64,000 nt of DNA from Chloroflexota bacterium (GTDB lineage: Bacteria > Chloroflexota > Anaerolineae > J036 > Brachytrichaceae): positions 29,520 to 93,519 of the forward strand of contig JAUQQA010000004.1 of NCBI GenBank assembly GCA_030550095.1. Direction: 5' to 3'. The first letter of the stretch is position 1. Each line of letters starts with the position of its first letter. Below the pieces are notes generated by a model, which was not told the DNA's origin, made no database searches, and saw nothing but the letters and a program-made list of their open reading frames with translations. Made by a program: the position numbers and the translations under genes. Of the stretch, positions 27,036-35,530 are shown piece after piece.

Positions 27036-28796
27036 TCAAATCACCGCTACGGGCCCCGGCAGTGGTGCCTCTGGGTGCGCCTCGTCGAAGATCACATAGC
27101 CATCGCTCAGGGCGCGCCACCACTGGCGCAGCGCTGTCGCCTGTGCAGCGGGTGCCTCAACCACAAACCCTTCCGCCTCACGACGCACGGTGACGGCAAA
27201 TAGAGGCGCGCGATTGCGCCCCAACGCCGTCGCCTGCTTCTGCGCCCCAAACGCCAGGTCGGAGACAGGCTTGTCAAGCACAGCGTCGAGGAAGGCAGCC
27301 GCTTGCTCGCCGCGCACAAGCAAGGTTGGTTTGCCATTGCCGACGTGCCACACATGCGGGTAGCTGAGCGAAGGCAACTGCACGTCGCGCCCAGCCTTCT
27401 GCACCAACTCGCCAACTCGGCGCGCGCCTTCGCGCAGCGCGTCGAAATCCACACGCGCCGAGTAGGTCACACTCTTCGCGCCTTGGACGGTGAAAGGCTT
27501 TGCCGTCCGCAGCACTTGCGCAACGATATCAGCAATGGTGCGCATGTCCTCCTCGCGCAGCCCGCGCTGCGTGACCCACGGCGTGCCGAAGCGCAGCGCG
27601 CTGGGGTTAGCGGCGTCTTTATCACCAGGAATGGTGTTGCGGTTGCAGACAATGCCGATGAGGTCGAGGATGCGCGAGGCAACGTTGCCCATGAGCGGCA
27701 CGCCGTTGTGCTGCGCAATGGATTTGCAATCGAGCAACACCATGTGCGTGTTGGTGCCGCCGTGTACCACGCGCAAGCCGTTTGCCTTGAACCCCTCACT
27801 CAGCGCCACTGCGTTGCGGGCAATTTGCTGCTGAAGCGCCTTGAATTGGGGCGTTTTGGCGATCTTGAACATCGTCGCCATCGCGGCGATCTTGTTGAAG
27901 TGTGGCCCTCCTTGCAAACCCGGGAACACAGCTCGATCGATCTTCTTGGCGATCTCGGGGTCTGTGGTGATGATCACCGCGCCGCGCGGACCCATCAGCG
28001 TCTTGTGTGTAGTGAAGACCGTGACGTGCGCGATGCCCACAGGGTTGGGGTAAACACCCGCCGCTGCCATGCCTGCCGTGTGCGCGATGTCCGCCATGAG
28101 GTAAGCGCCGACGCTATCGGCGATGGCGCGAAACCGCTCGAAGTCGGGCGCCCATGGATACGACGTGAAACCTGCAATGATCATCTTGGGGCGCTCGCGC
28201 TGCGCGATCTCGTAAATCTCCTCGTAGTCCAGCAGCTCGGTCTCAGGGTTCACGCGATAGTGCACGACGCGCTGTCGGCGTCCCGTGATGTTCACTGGGC
28301 TGCCGTGCGAAAGATGCCCGCCGTGCAACAGATCAAGCGTCATGACGGTATCGCCTGGCTGGGTGAGCGCTTCGTAGATCGCCAAGTTTGCCACTGCGCC
28401 ACTCAACGGCTGCACATTGACGAAGAGCTGCTCTGGCGTCATGCCCGGCGGGCAGAACACCTCCGCCGCGCGACGTTGCGCCAAAGCTTCGACCAGGTTG
28501 CAGTACTCCACGCCCTTGTAGTAGCGCCGATCGGCGTTGCGGCGATAGAAGGGCAGTTGGCGTTCGTAGTCGAGGATCGCCTCTTCAGGCAAGCCGATCG
28601 TCGCCGCGTGGGGATACCCCTCCGCGTAGATGTTTTGAAACACGGAGCCTTCTGCCTCGCGCACCGCAGCAGGCACATAGGACTCGCTGGCGATCATGAT
28701 CAGCTTGTCGAGCTGGCGCGCGTGCTCAAGCTGGATTAGCTCAGCAACCTCAGGGTCCACTTCCGCAAGCGTGCCGCGAATGAGAAAGTCGCTCAT
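27036..28796 (-). CDS. glyA: Serine hydroxymethyltransferase, enlarged form
   Basis: Encodes 586 residues, against about 420 for usual bacterial GlyA. The PLP enzyme core is clear: LIMIASESYVPAAVREAEGS, FVNVQPLSGAVANLA, the PLP lysine Lys265 in VFTTHKTLMGPRGA, and GGTNTHMVLLD. It interconverts serine and glycine with tetrahydrofolate. Two oddities stand out. The usual EGYP-x-RYY-x-G motif is split by about 26 extra residues (roughly 63-89, between AEGYP and RRYYKG). A C-terminal extension of about 140 residues (from near 445) contains PTLLVRGEQAAAFLDAVLD, which recalls the GcvT or aminomethyltransferase domain. A -10 lies 12 nt upstream of the ATG. The gene is divergent from the VOC gene. Confidence 0.92.
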   Translation of the reverse strand: MSDFLIRGTLAEVDPEVAELIQLEHARQLDKLIMIASESYVPAAVREAEGSVFQNIYAEGYPHAATIGLPEEAILDYERQLPFYRRNADRRYYKGVEYCNLVEALAQRRAAEVFCPPGMTPEQLFVNVQPLSGAVANLAIYEALTQPGDTVMTLDLLHGGHLSHGSPVNITGRRQRVVHYRVNPETELLDYEEIYEIAQRERPKMIIAGFTSYPWAPDFERFRAIADSVGAYLMADIAHTAGMAAAGVYPNPVGIAHVTVFTTHKTLMGPRGAVIITTDPEIAKKIDRAVFPGLQGGPHFNKIAAMATMFKIAKTPQFKALQQQIARNAVALSEGFKANGLRVVHGGTNTHMVLLDCKSIAQHNGVPLMGNVASRILDLIGIVCNRNTIPGDKDAANPSALRFGTPWVTQRGLREEDMRTIADIVAQVLRTAKPFTVQGAKSVTYSARVDFDALREGARRVGELVQKAGRDVQLPSLSYPHVWHVGNGKPTLLVRGEQAAAFLDAVLDKPVSDLAFGAQKQATALGRNRAPLFAVTVRREAEGFVVEAPAAQATALRQWWRALSDGYVIFDEAHPEAPLPGPVAVI

Positions 28797-28808
28797 GGGC
28801 TGCGTGGC

Positions 28809-28814
28809 ATTCTA
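28809..28814 (-). promoter_or_regulatory. -10 element of glyA
   Basis: TAGAAT on the minus strand, 12 nt before the glyA ATG, with no SD between. Confidence 0.5.
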
Positions 28815-28874
28815 GCACGCGGGGCCGACGCGCTTGTCCCTACCAGCGCTGCCCACCTCAAAGCGCATTTTGCA

Positions 28875-28880
28875 TACAAT
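28875..28880 (+). promoter_or_regulatory. -10 element of the VOC/substrate-binding operon
   Basis: TACAAT, 7 nt before the ATG at 28888, with no SD. It supports this start over the TTG at 28834. Confidence 0.5.
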
Positions 28881-28887
28881 CCCCGTC

Positions 28888-29238
28888 ATGCCTGTCATCG
28901 GCATCAGCTACGTCACGGTTTGGTCTAAGGACCTCGCGGCAAACCGGCACCTTTTCGCAAACGTGTTGGAAATCCCCATCGCGTACGAAGACGAGAACAT
29001 CGTCGCCTTCGAGACGGGGAGCACGTTGCTCGTCCTGCAACGCGCCACCGGCGCAGATGCCGAGCTGGACGGGACGTTGCAGTTCGGCTTGAACGTCTCA
29101 CAGATGGACGCGATCGTCGAGGCGCTGAAGCAGAACGGCGTGCAGCTAGAGCTGGACCGCGAGGAGCTTGGGCTTGAGCAACGGGTGACGGTCCTGCGCT
29201 TGCCCTCGGGGCAGCGCGTGGAGCTGGTCGGCACATGA
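28888..29238 (+). CDS. VOC (glyoxalase/bleomycin-resistance) superfamily protein
   Basis: Encodes 116 residues of the vicinal-oxygen-chelate fold. YVTVWSKDLAANRHLFANVLEIPI is the first beta-alpha-beta unit with the usual D-[LP]-x6-FY-like helix, and the later IVEALKQNGVQLELDREELG and VTVLRLPSGQRVELVG complete the second unit. The metal-ligand pattern is weak: His/Glu ligands seen in glyoxalase I are not evident, so it may bind a ligand rather than catalyse. Its TGA overlaps the ATG of the lipoprotein gene behind it (ATGA), so both are translated together. Confidence 0.8.
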   Translation: MPVIGISYVTVWSKDLAANRHLFANVLEIPIAYEDENIVAFETGSTLLVLQRATGADAELDGTLQFGLNVSQMDAIVEALKQNGVQLELDREELGLEQRVTVLRLPSGQRVELVGT

Positions 29239-30665
29239 GCACGCTGAGCTTGCGGTTGAGGCGTGCTGCACTAGGCGCGTTGCTCATGCTCGCGGGTTGC
29301 GCGTTTTCCCCAGGCGAGCTGGAGCCTGTGCAGCTCATCGCACCGCCGACGCTTCAACCCTCGCCCACGCCGCCACCGCTAGAGCTTTCCACGGCGGCGC
29401 TCGTGCGTCAACGCGCGCAGGTCATCGTCGGCATTCGCTACGACGCGCCCCCTCTGGCACGAGTGAATGCCGAGGGCGAGCTTGAGGGCTTCGAGGTGGA
29501 CCTTGCGCGGGCGCTGGCGCGGCGCTGGCTGGGCAGCGAGCGCAACGTGCGCTTTGTGCCCGTCACCAGCCGATCAGCATTGCAAAAGCTGCAACGACGC
29601 GAGATCGACCTCGCCATGGGCGGCATGGTGCACACCCGCGAGGGCGAGCTGAGCGCCGATTACTCTTTGCCGCTCACGTTAGACGGCGAAGCACTCCTAA
29701 TCCGCGCAGGCACCTTTGCGGATTTCGCCGGCCTCGCGCGCCGCACAGTGGATTACATTGACGTTGCCTCCACCTTCGCGCTGCGCGACGCTCAGATCGC
29801 TAACGGCATCACCATCACACTGCGCCGGCAGAACAGCTACCGCGCAGCGGTTAACGAACTCCTCGCGGGCAACACCGACGGCGTTGCCGGGCGTTGGCGC
29901 CGCTTGCGCGCAACTGCCGCAGGCGATCCTGCGCTGCAGGTGCTTACGGTCTTCACCCAAGAGCCGATCGCCATTGCGCTGCCGCCAAACGATTCGGCAT
30001 GGGCGAACTTGGTGAACATCACACTCAGCGCGCTCATGGAAGACGGCACCTTTGCCCAGCTCTACACGCGCTGGTTTGGTGAGCCGCCGTTGGGCAACGT
30101 CGCACTCCCGCGTTTGACCCCACTCCAGCTTGTTGATCTGCCAGAGCGCCGCACACTACGCGATCCGCTGCGCACCGTGCGCGCGCGCGGCAGCATAGTG
30201 GTCGCCTTTGCTCCCAACGCAGCCCCGTTCGCGGCTGCAAACGCGCAGGGAGCACCAGAGGGGTTCGAGGTGGACGTGGTGCGCGAGCTTGCGCGGCGGT
30301 GGTTCAACAATCCGTTCGCGGTGCAATTCATCGCGCGTGAACCGGCGCAGTTGAGCGCCGTGCTAGCAAATGGCGAGGCAGAGATCGCCCTCGGCGGCTT
30401 GGCGCGCGATGGTTACAACGAACTGGTGATGGACTTCAGCATGCCGCTGTATCAGTCGGGGCAAGACCTCATCGCGCTCGGGCTGCCCGAGAACGCTTCC
30501 ACTTGGCGCGACGTGGTGAACCTCACCCTGCAGGAGATGCTCGACGACGGCACCTTGCTGCGCTTGTTGCGTCGGTGGTTTCCTGCTGCCCCGCCGACGT
30601 GGTTTGAGCGCTTACCTGGGCAAGTTGAAGAAAGCCGACTGCTGTTCAACACGCTAGCGCCCTAA
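29235..30665 (+). CDS. Tandem family-3 substrate-binding lipoprotein
   Basis: Encodes 476 residues. A lipoprotein signal (lipobox LAGC, Cys near residue 22) is followed by two copies of the SBP_bac_3 fold used by polar amino-acid ABC importers. The first (about 55-285) is complete: VIVGIRYDAPPLARVNAEGE leads to GFEVDLARALARRW and later IDLAMGGMV. The second (about 310-460) begins similarly (GSIVVAFAPNAAPFAA, GFEVDVVRELARRW) but is shorter: the segment between MPLYQSGQDL and IALGLPENAS lacks some 85-90 residues of lobe II. It may bind ligand abnormally or act as a sensor. No ABC permease or ATPase genes are adjacent. The start overlaps the VOC stop. Confidence 0.87.
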   Translation: MSTLSLRLRRAALGALLMLAGCAFSPGELEPVQLIAPPTLQPSPTPPPLELSTAALVRQRAQVIVGIRYDAPPLARVNAEGELEGFEVDLARALARRWLGSERNVRFVPVTSRSALQKLQRREIDLAMGGMVHTREGELSADYSLPLTLDGEALLIRAGTFADFAGLARRTVDYIDVASTFALRDAQIANGITITLRRQNSYRAAVNELLAGNTDGVAGRWRRLRATAAGDPALQVLTVFTQEPIAIALPPNDSAWANLVNITLSALMEDGTFAQLYTRWFGEPPLGNVALPRLTPLQLVDLPERRTLRDPLRTVRARGSIVVAFAPNAAPFAAANAQGAPEGFEVDVVRELARRWFNNPFAVQFIAREPAQLSAVLANGEAEIALGGLARDGYNELVMDFSMPLYQSGQDLIALGLPENASTWRDVVNLTLQEMLDDGTLLRLLRRWFPAAPPTWFERLPGQVEESRLLFNTLAP

Positions 30666-32155
30666 TTCGCGCGCGCCTTGCAGCGCTCGAAGCGGCGCAG
30701 GATTTCCTCTTTTTGGGCGCTGTGGTCCACGATTGGCGCGGGGTAATCCTTGCCGATCACGCAGCCAACTGCCTCCTGCAACGAGGGCGGCATGCGCTGA
30801 GGAGCGTGGATGTATTCATTGGGCACACGCGCCAACTCTGGAACCCAACGCCGAATGAACGCGCCTTCTGGGTCGAAGCGCTCGCTTTGCAGGGTGGGGT
30901 TGAAGATGCGGAAGTAAGGCTGCGCATCCGTGCCCGTGCTAGCCGCCCACTGCCAACCACCATTGTTGGCGGCAGGGTCGCCATCCACCAACTTTTGCAT
31001 GAAGTGGCTTTCCCCCAGCCGCCAATCCAGCCAAAGGTCCTTCACGAGAAACGAAGCAACGATCATGCGCGTGCGGTTGTGCATCCAGCCTGTCTGGTTG
31101 AGCTGGCGCATCGCTGCATCCACAATGGGGTAGCCTGTTTGCCCTTCGCGCCAAGCGCGAAAGCGCGTCGCGTCTAGCTCGGGGTTGCCGCTCCCCCACG
31201 TCATGGCGTCGAAGGCGCGGTTGAAGTTTGCGCGATCGGCGTGGGGGAAGTGGAACAGAATGTAGATGTAGAACTCGCGCCAGATCAGCTCGCTGATCCA
31301 AGCATCGGCGCCTTCTTTTTTGGCATCGCTGGACGCGGGCGAAAAGCTGCGCGGCGCAGGGAAGGCGTAGCTCAGCGTCGCCACAGCTTCGGCGTAACAC
31401 TGGCGCGGCGAGATCGTGCCAAAGCGCAAGTGTGGCGAGAGGCGCGAGGTGCCCTCGATGGCTGGAAAGTCGCGCTGCACAGCGTAGGCGCGCATCGCGC
31501 CGCTCTCCTTGAAGTGCTGGAGGAGCCGCCATGCCTCGGGTTCACCGCCCTGGGGCAGTGTTTGCGAGATTGTGAATCCAAGCGCCTCCGCCGTCGGGAT
31601 AGCGATCTCCGCGATGTTGAGCGGCGGCACAGGGGCTAACCGCGCAGGCTTGCCTTGCGGTTGTGGAGGATCAACACTTAAGCGGTGCAGCCACGCCTTC
31701 TTGAAAGGTGTGAACACCGTGTATGGCTGCCCGTTCGCTGTGAGCAGCTCATCTTCCTCGAAGATGACGAGGTCTTTGAACGAGCGCACGCGCACGCCAG
31801 CCGCTTCGAGCGCGCGCTGCACCTGCCGATCGCGCGCGCGGGCGCGCGGGGTGTAGTCGCGGTTGAAGTACAGCGCATCGGCTTGGGCGACGCGCGCGAG
31901 GCGCACCAACACGTCGCCCGGAGCGCCGCGCAACACAACCAAGCGCGAGCCAAGCGCGCGCAAGCTTGCGTCGAGCGCCGCCAGGCTCTCGAGCAGGAAC
32001 TGGACGCGCGCCGGTGCCACATCACGGCCGCGCAGTAAGGCGTCGTCCAGCACAAACACAGGCAGGACCTCGCCCTCAGCGTCTCGCGCTGCTGCCAAGA
32101 GCGCCGTGTTGTCGGTCACGCGCAAGTCGCGCCGAAACCAGTGGATGATGCGCAC
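30662..32155 (-). CDS. phr: Deoxyribodipyrimidine photolyase (class I type)
   Basis: Encodes 497 residues. The N-terminal photolyase alpha/beta domain begins RIIHWFRRDLRVTDNTALL. The FAD-binding helical domain (about 215-490) contains FGTISPRQCYAE, ELIWREFYIYILFHFP, WMHNRTRMIVASFLVKDL and WQWAASTGTDAQPYFRIFNP, the signature flavin-pocket motifs of class I CPD photolyases. It would repair pyrimidine dimers with blue light. The GTG at 32155 is chosen because the family starts at this strand and a -10 lies 8 nt upstream; an upstream in-frame ATG-like start at 32263 would add 36 low-complexity residues. The stop overlaps that of the convergent lipoprotein gene by three bases. Confidence 0.93.
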   Translation of the reverse strand: MRIIHWFRRDLRVTDNTALLAAARDAEGEVLPVFVLDDALLRGRDVAPARVQFLLESLAALDASLRALGSRLVVLRGAPGDVLVRLARVAQADALYFNRDYTPRARARDRQVQRALEAAGVRVRSFKDLVIFEEDELLTANGQPYTVFTPFKKAWLHRLSVDPPQPQGKPARLAPVPPLNIAEIAIPTAEALGFTISQTLPQGGEPEAWRLLQHFKESGAMRAYAVQRDFPAIEGTSRLSPHLRFGTISPRQCYAEAVATLSYAFPAPRSFSPASSDAKKEGADAWISELIWREFYIYILFHFPHADRANFNRAFDAMTWGSGNPELDATRFRAWREGQTGYPIVDAAMRQLNQTGWMHNRTRMIVASFLVKDLWLDWRLGESHFMQKLVDGDPAANNGGWQWAASTGTDAQPYFRIFNPTLQSERFDPEGAFIRRWVPELARVPNEYIHAPQRMPPSLQEAVGCVIGKDYPAPIVDHSAQKEEILRRFERCKARAN

Positions 32156-32163
32156 GGCGCGCG

Positions 32164-32169
32164 AGGATA
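32164..32169 (-). promoter_or_regulatory. -10 element of phr
   Basis: TATCCT on the minus strand, 8 nt before the GTG at 32155, with no SD. Confidence 0.4.
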
Positions 32170-32210
32170 CCCAAGTGCTGGAGCGCGGCTGAATCGCGGC
32201 TGAGCTTGAG

Positions 32211-32651
32211 CTACTCGGTGCGAATGAGCACCATAGCCGCGGACGCAGCGCCCGCAGCCACAAGCACCGCGATCTGTGTGCCCAATGCCGCCCCCGTGAT
32301 CACGGTGACCAACGCTGAGGCCCACGCCACGCCAACAGAAATCAACTTAATCGGCACAGGTAACGTGCGCCGCTCAATGAAGCGCAAAGCCGTGCGCACA
32401 GGCTTCTGAAGCCAGCGCCGCGTGATCACCCAACGATACAGGCGCTCTGAGCTGCGGATGTAGCACAGTAGGGTGACCACGATGAACGGCGTGGTCGGCA
32501 AGCCTGGCAGAAGCGTGCCCAGGATGCCCAAGCCGAGCGCCACCGTTCCCACCACGATCAACACGGCGCGCTTCACCGCGCTTAGCGGGCGATACACCAC
32601 CGCATCCACCGTTGTCGGCTCGGAAGTTTGGGATTGTGTGATCATCGTCAT
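32211..32651 (-). CDS. YbaN/DUF454 family small membrane protein
   Basis: Encodes 146 residues. After a polar N-terminus, KRAVLIVVGTVALGLGILGTLLPGLPTTPF is the DUF454 signature (a membrane helix ending in LPGLPTTPF). SERLYRWVITRRWL follows, then two further membrane helices near residues 100-145. Three helices in total are predicted. The function of DUF454 proteins is not established. The gene is read divergently from the MerR-type regulator, with 44 bp between start codons. Two closely spaced ATG codons (32651 and 32645) make the exact start uncertain. TTGGAG upstream may be its SD. Confidence 0.85.
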   Translation of the reverse strand: MTMITQSQTSEPTTVDAVVYRPLSAVKRAVLIVVGTVALGLGILGTLLPGLPTTPFIVVTLLCYIRSSERLYRWVITRRWLQKPVRTALRFIERRTLPVPIKLISVGVAWASALVTVITGAALGTQIAVLVAAGAASAAMVLIRTE

Positions 32652-32681
32652 CGCTCCAACATTGCTTTGCTCAAATTCGCT

Positions 32682-32687
32682 TAGACT
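32682..32687 (+). promoter_or_regulatory. -10 element of the MerR-type regulator gene
   Basis: TAGACT, 8 nt before the ATG at 32696, with no SD. Confidence 0.45.
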
Positions 32688-32695
32688 TGTTTTCT

Positions 32696-33334
32696 ATGCG
32701 GAAGCGTGCTGCACCAGAAGGCGAGCACTGGCTGAGCTTGCGCGCAGCGGCACAACGCTTGGGCGTTCACCCCGTCACGCTGCGCCGTTGGGCAGATAGC
32801 GGGCAAATCGCGTATATGCTGACGGCGGGTGGGCACCGGCGCTTTGCAGAGTCGGAATTGGAGCGTTTTGCCCGCGCCCACACCATGCGCCAAGCGCGCA
32901 CCGCGCTGCCCACGCTGTGGGCGGAGCAAGCGCTGAGCCACGCGCGCGAGCAACTCGACACGGCGCGCTCGGAGCAATGGCTGGCGAGCCTGGACGAAAA
33001 ACGCCGCGAGCAATACCGCCAAATCGGTCAACGGCTGATGGGGCTGACGCTGCAATACCTCTCCGCTGACGACGGCGAGCACTTGCTGGAAGAAGCACGG
33101 CAGATCGGGCGCGACTACGCGGAAGCAAGCTTGCGCATCGGCCTGCCGCTCTCTGAGGCGCTGCAAGCCGCGATTTACTTCCGCGACCGCATGTTGGAGG
33201 CCTCGCTGGCGCTCACCGAGCGCGCGCCCGTGCGCGCTGGCGACAACGCGCGCCTTATCCTGCGGCTGAACGCGCTGTTGAACGCCGTGCAGATGGGCGT
33301 GGTGATGCATTACCAAGCCCAAGGGCGCACCTAA
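32696..33334 (+). CDS. MerR-like HTH regulator with RsbRD-like C-terminal domain
   Basis: Encodes 212 residues. Residues 12-58 form a MerR-type winged helix: SLRAAAQRLGVHPVTLRRWADSG and YMLTAGGHRRFAESELERF. The C-terminal part (about 85-200) is all helical and resembles the RsbRD N-terminal domain, with QIGRDYAEASLRIGLPLSEAL and a late AIYFRDRMLEA helix; such domains are related to non-haem globin sensor folds. The protein could therefore sense a ligand and control its divergent neighbour, the DUF454 gene, but no operator is evident. The start at 32696 is set by the -10 eight bases upstream. Its stop overlaps that of hemH (CTAA). Confidence 0.8.
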   Translation: MRKRAAPEGEHWLSLRAAAQRLGVHPVTLRRWADSGQIAYMLTAGGHRRFAESELERFARAHTMRQARTALPTLWAEQALSHAREQLDTARSEQWLASLDEKRREQYRQIGQRLMGLTLQYLSADDGEHLLEEARQIGRDYAEASLRIGLPLSEALQAAIYFRDRMLEASLALTERAPVRAGDNARLILRLNALLNAVQMGVVMHYQAQGRT

Positions 33335-34404
33335 GCAAGCACCGGCGCAGGGTTGGGGATCGTGCGGCAGAGCGGGTTCGTGCAGCCGCTACACCGACGC
33401 GCATACAAGGGCGTCGCTGTGCGCCGCTGCTGCACGAAATCAGCGACGATCTCCGCCAAAGCGCGCACGAAGCGCGGTCGATCGTTGAGCGCTGGCGCTC
33501 GCCGAAACTCGCTGATGCCCACCGCGTGGGCAAGTTCTGCATACTCGCGGTCAATCTCGAACAACGTCTCAATGTGATCGCTCACAAAGGCGATCGGCAC
33601 CACGAGCACGCGCCGCTTGCCCTGCGCGCCGAGCGCACGGATGACGTCTTCGGTCTTCGGCTCCAGCCACTTCACAGGACCAACGGCGGATTGATACGCG
33701 AGGACGTGGGGGTTGGGCACGCTCAACGCGCGCATCACAGCGCGCACGCTCGCTTCGATCTCGCCGGGGTAACTATCGCCGCGGCGCACCACGCGCATCG
33801 GCAATGAATGCGCGCTGAACAGCAGCACCACCTCGTCGCGGTGCTCTGGCGCGAACTGCATTAGCCCCTCGCGCACCGTCTCCGCCATCGCTTCGATGAA
33901 CGCGGGATGGTCATACCAGCGGTCAATCACGCTCCAACGAAACGCATCCGCAAGCCCGAGTGCGTTCAGCGCGCGCCATAGCTCGTTGAGGCTTGAGCCG
34001 GTGGTTGTGCAAGAGTACTGTGGGTAGAGCGTCAGCACAATGGCTTGCTGTACACCGTCCGCGTGCATTGCACGCAGCGCGTCGGCGCTGAAGGGCGGCG
34101 CGTAGCGAAAGGCAATGTAGAAGCGGTGGGGAGCCGTCTGCGGCGAAAGCGCGTCGAGCCAACGGATCATGCCCTCACCTTGGAGGCGCGTCCAGTGCAA
34201 CAGCGGCGAGCCGCCAATCGCTGCATAGTTGCGCCGCACGCGCGGCGTGCGCAGCCGCGCGATCAGCTTGCCCAACAACGACTGAAACGGCAACGGGATG
34301 ATCTCGGGATCGGCGAACAAACGCTCCAGAAACCCCTGCACGTCATCGGGTGTGGTGGGGCCGCCTAGGTTGAGCAGCACAATGCCAGTGCGAACGTCGC
34401 CCAT
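33331..34404 (-). CDS. hemH: Ferrochelatase with [2Fe-2S] cysteine set
   Basis: Encodes 357 residues of the ferrochelatase/coproporphyrin ferrochelatase family, which inserts iron into porphyrin. LLNLGGPTTPDDVQGFL is the N-terminal signature and LLFSAHSLPMRV carries the catalytic histidine. Notable are four cysteines in the places that bind a [2Fe-2S] cluster in the human enzyme: Cys132 in PQYSCTTTGSSL and Cys338, Cys341 and Cys346 (C-x2-C-x4-C in RRCSGCTNPLCR) at the C-terminus. The family relation to human is seen from sequence; cluster binding is inferred. No other haem genes adjoin. A -10 (TAGAAT, 34426-34431) lies 21 nt upstream. The stop overlaps the regulator's stop by three bases. Confidence 0.93.
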   Translation of the reverse strand: MGDVRTGIVLLNLGGPTTPDDVQGFLERLFADPEIIPLPFQSLLGKLIARLRTPRVRRNYAAIGGSPLLHWTRLQGEGMIRWLDALSPQTAPHRFYIAFRYAPPFSADALRAMHADGVQQAIVLTLYPQYSCTTTGSSLNELWRALNALGLADAFRWSVIDRWYDHPAFIEAMAETVREGLMQFAPEHRDEVVLLFSAHSLPMRVVRRGDSYPGEIEASVRAVMRALSVPNPHVLAYQSAVGPVKWLEPKTEDVIRALGAQGKRRVLVVPIAFVSDHIETLFEIDREYAELAHAVGISEFRRAPALNDRPRFVRALAEIVADFVQQRRTATPLYARRCSGCTNPLCRTIPNPAPVLA

Positions 34405-34425
34405 GGCTTCTTAACCTGGAGCGAC

Positions 34426-34431
34426 ATTCTA
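34426..34431 (-). promoter_or_regulatory. -10 element of hemH
   Basis: TAGAAT on the minus strand, 21 nt before the hemH ATG, in an AT-rich stretch (34435-34490) that stands out from the GC-rich surroundings. The short leader contains CCAGG but no strong SD. Confidence 0.45.
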
Positions 34432-34493
34432 GATTGGCTGCTTGGTTACTTTTAGTGACTTTTGTAATGTTTTGATAAGTATTTTTGCAAGCT

Positions 34494-35519
34494 TCAAGCC
34501 TGACGATTGAGCAAGGCCCGCGCCAACGCAGCGAGAGCCTCACGGGCTGGCGTGTACGGAAGACGCTGAAGCGCCTCAACGGCCTGGGTGTAGGCTTGCT
34601 CTGCCATGCTCTCCGCATATTGACGACCGCCTAAGCGCTCAATACGCGCACGGATTGTCTCGACCTCCTCTGGAGAGAGCGGACGCAGATCGTCGAAGTA
34701 GCGGGCACGCAACGCCGGGTCGCGCTCCGCTGCGAAGATCACAGGGAGCGTCTTCTTGCGATGCACGAGGTCGCTGCTGTGCTTGCCTGTCGTCACGGGG
34801 TCACCCCAAATGCCGAGCACATCATCCTGGAGCTGAAACGCCACCCCCAACCCTCTGCCGAATTGCTCCAGCGCGTCGGCGTGGGCTTCGGTCGCGTCAG
34901 CGCACAGCGCGCCGATGCGGCACGCTGCTGCAATCAGCGCGGCGGTTTTGCCGCCGATCATGGCGAGGTACTCCTCCGTGCTCACATCATTGCGCGTCTC
35001 AAAACTGAGGTCCAGATGTTGACCGACAGTGAGTTGCACGCACATCTCATCGAACACGCGCAACGCCTGTACCACCTGTGCGGGTCGCGCGCCTGCTTCT
35101 GCGCAGCGCAGCAGGGCGAGATGCGAGAGCGCAAACATCGCGTCGCCGGCGTTGATCGCCTGCGCTTCGCCCCACAACTTCCAGACCGTCGGGCGGCCGC
35201 GTCGCAACTCATCGCGGTCCTCGATGTCATCATGGATCAGCGAGAAGTTGTGCAGCAGTTCGACCGCCGCAGCAGCGGGCAACGCCATGCGCCAATCGCC
35301 GCCGCAAGCCTCACAGCTCAGCAGCGTGAGCACGGGGCGGATGCGTTTGCCGGCACGTGCGCTCACTGCGTGCCCGTGCTCGTCAGCGAAGCCAAGGTGG
35401 TAGTTCAGCATGATGTTGAACAATGCTGGCTGCGTCCCAGCGTTAACCACAGCGCGCATCTCGGCTTCGATAGGCGCGAGGAAGCGCTCGAAGGCAGAGG
35501 CAAGGTCATCTAGAGCCAT
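34494..35519 (-). CDS. Polyprenyl diphosphate synthase (isoprenyl synthase)
   Basis: Encodes 341 residues of the trans-isoprenyl diphosphate synthase family (chain elongation of isoprenoids). The first aspartate-rich motif is LIHDDIEDRDELRRGRPT, of the DDxxD type (DDIED), and the second is FQLQDDVLGIWGD (DDxxG variant). AGKRIRPVLTLL and GKTAALIAAACRIGAL are other active-site helices. Product length cannot be read directly, though small residues upstream of the first DDxxD motif suggest a product of C15-C20 or longer. It likely feeds quinone side chains or lipid carriers. A -10 lies 11 nt before the ATG at 35519; the open frame continues upstream to 36038 but without homology. Divergent from serS. 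Confidence 0.9.
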   Translation of the reverse strand: MALDDLASAFERFLAPIEAEMRAVVNAGTQPALFNIMLNYHLGFADEHGHAVSARAGKRIRPVLTLLSCEACGGDWRMALPAAAAVELLHNFSLIHDDIEDRDELRRGRPTVWKLWGEAQAINAGDAMFALSHLALLRCAEAGARPAQVVQALRVFDEMCVQLTVGQHLDLSFETRNDVSTEEYLAMIGGKTAALIAAACRIGALCADATEAHADALEQFGRGLGVAFQLQDDVLGIWGDPVTTGKHSSDLVHRKKTLPVIFAAERDPALRARYFDDLRPLSPEEVETIRARIERLGGRQYAESMAEQAYTQAVEALQRLPYTPAREALAALARALLNRQA

Positions 35520-35530
35520 ACCAAACGCAC

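Noticed and set aside
27303..28739. 478-codon open frame on the plus strand
   Set aside because: It is antisense to glyA, His/Arg-rich and without family motifs.
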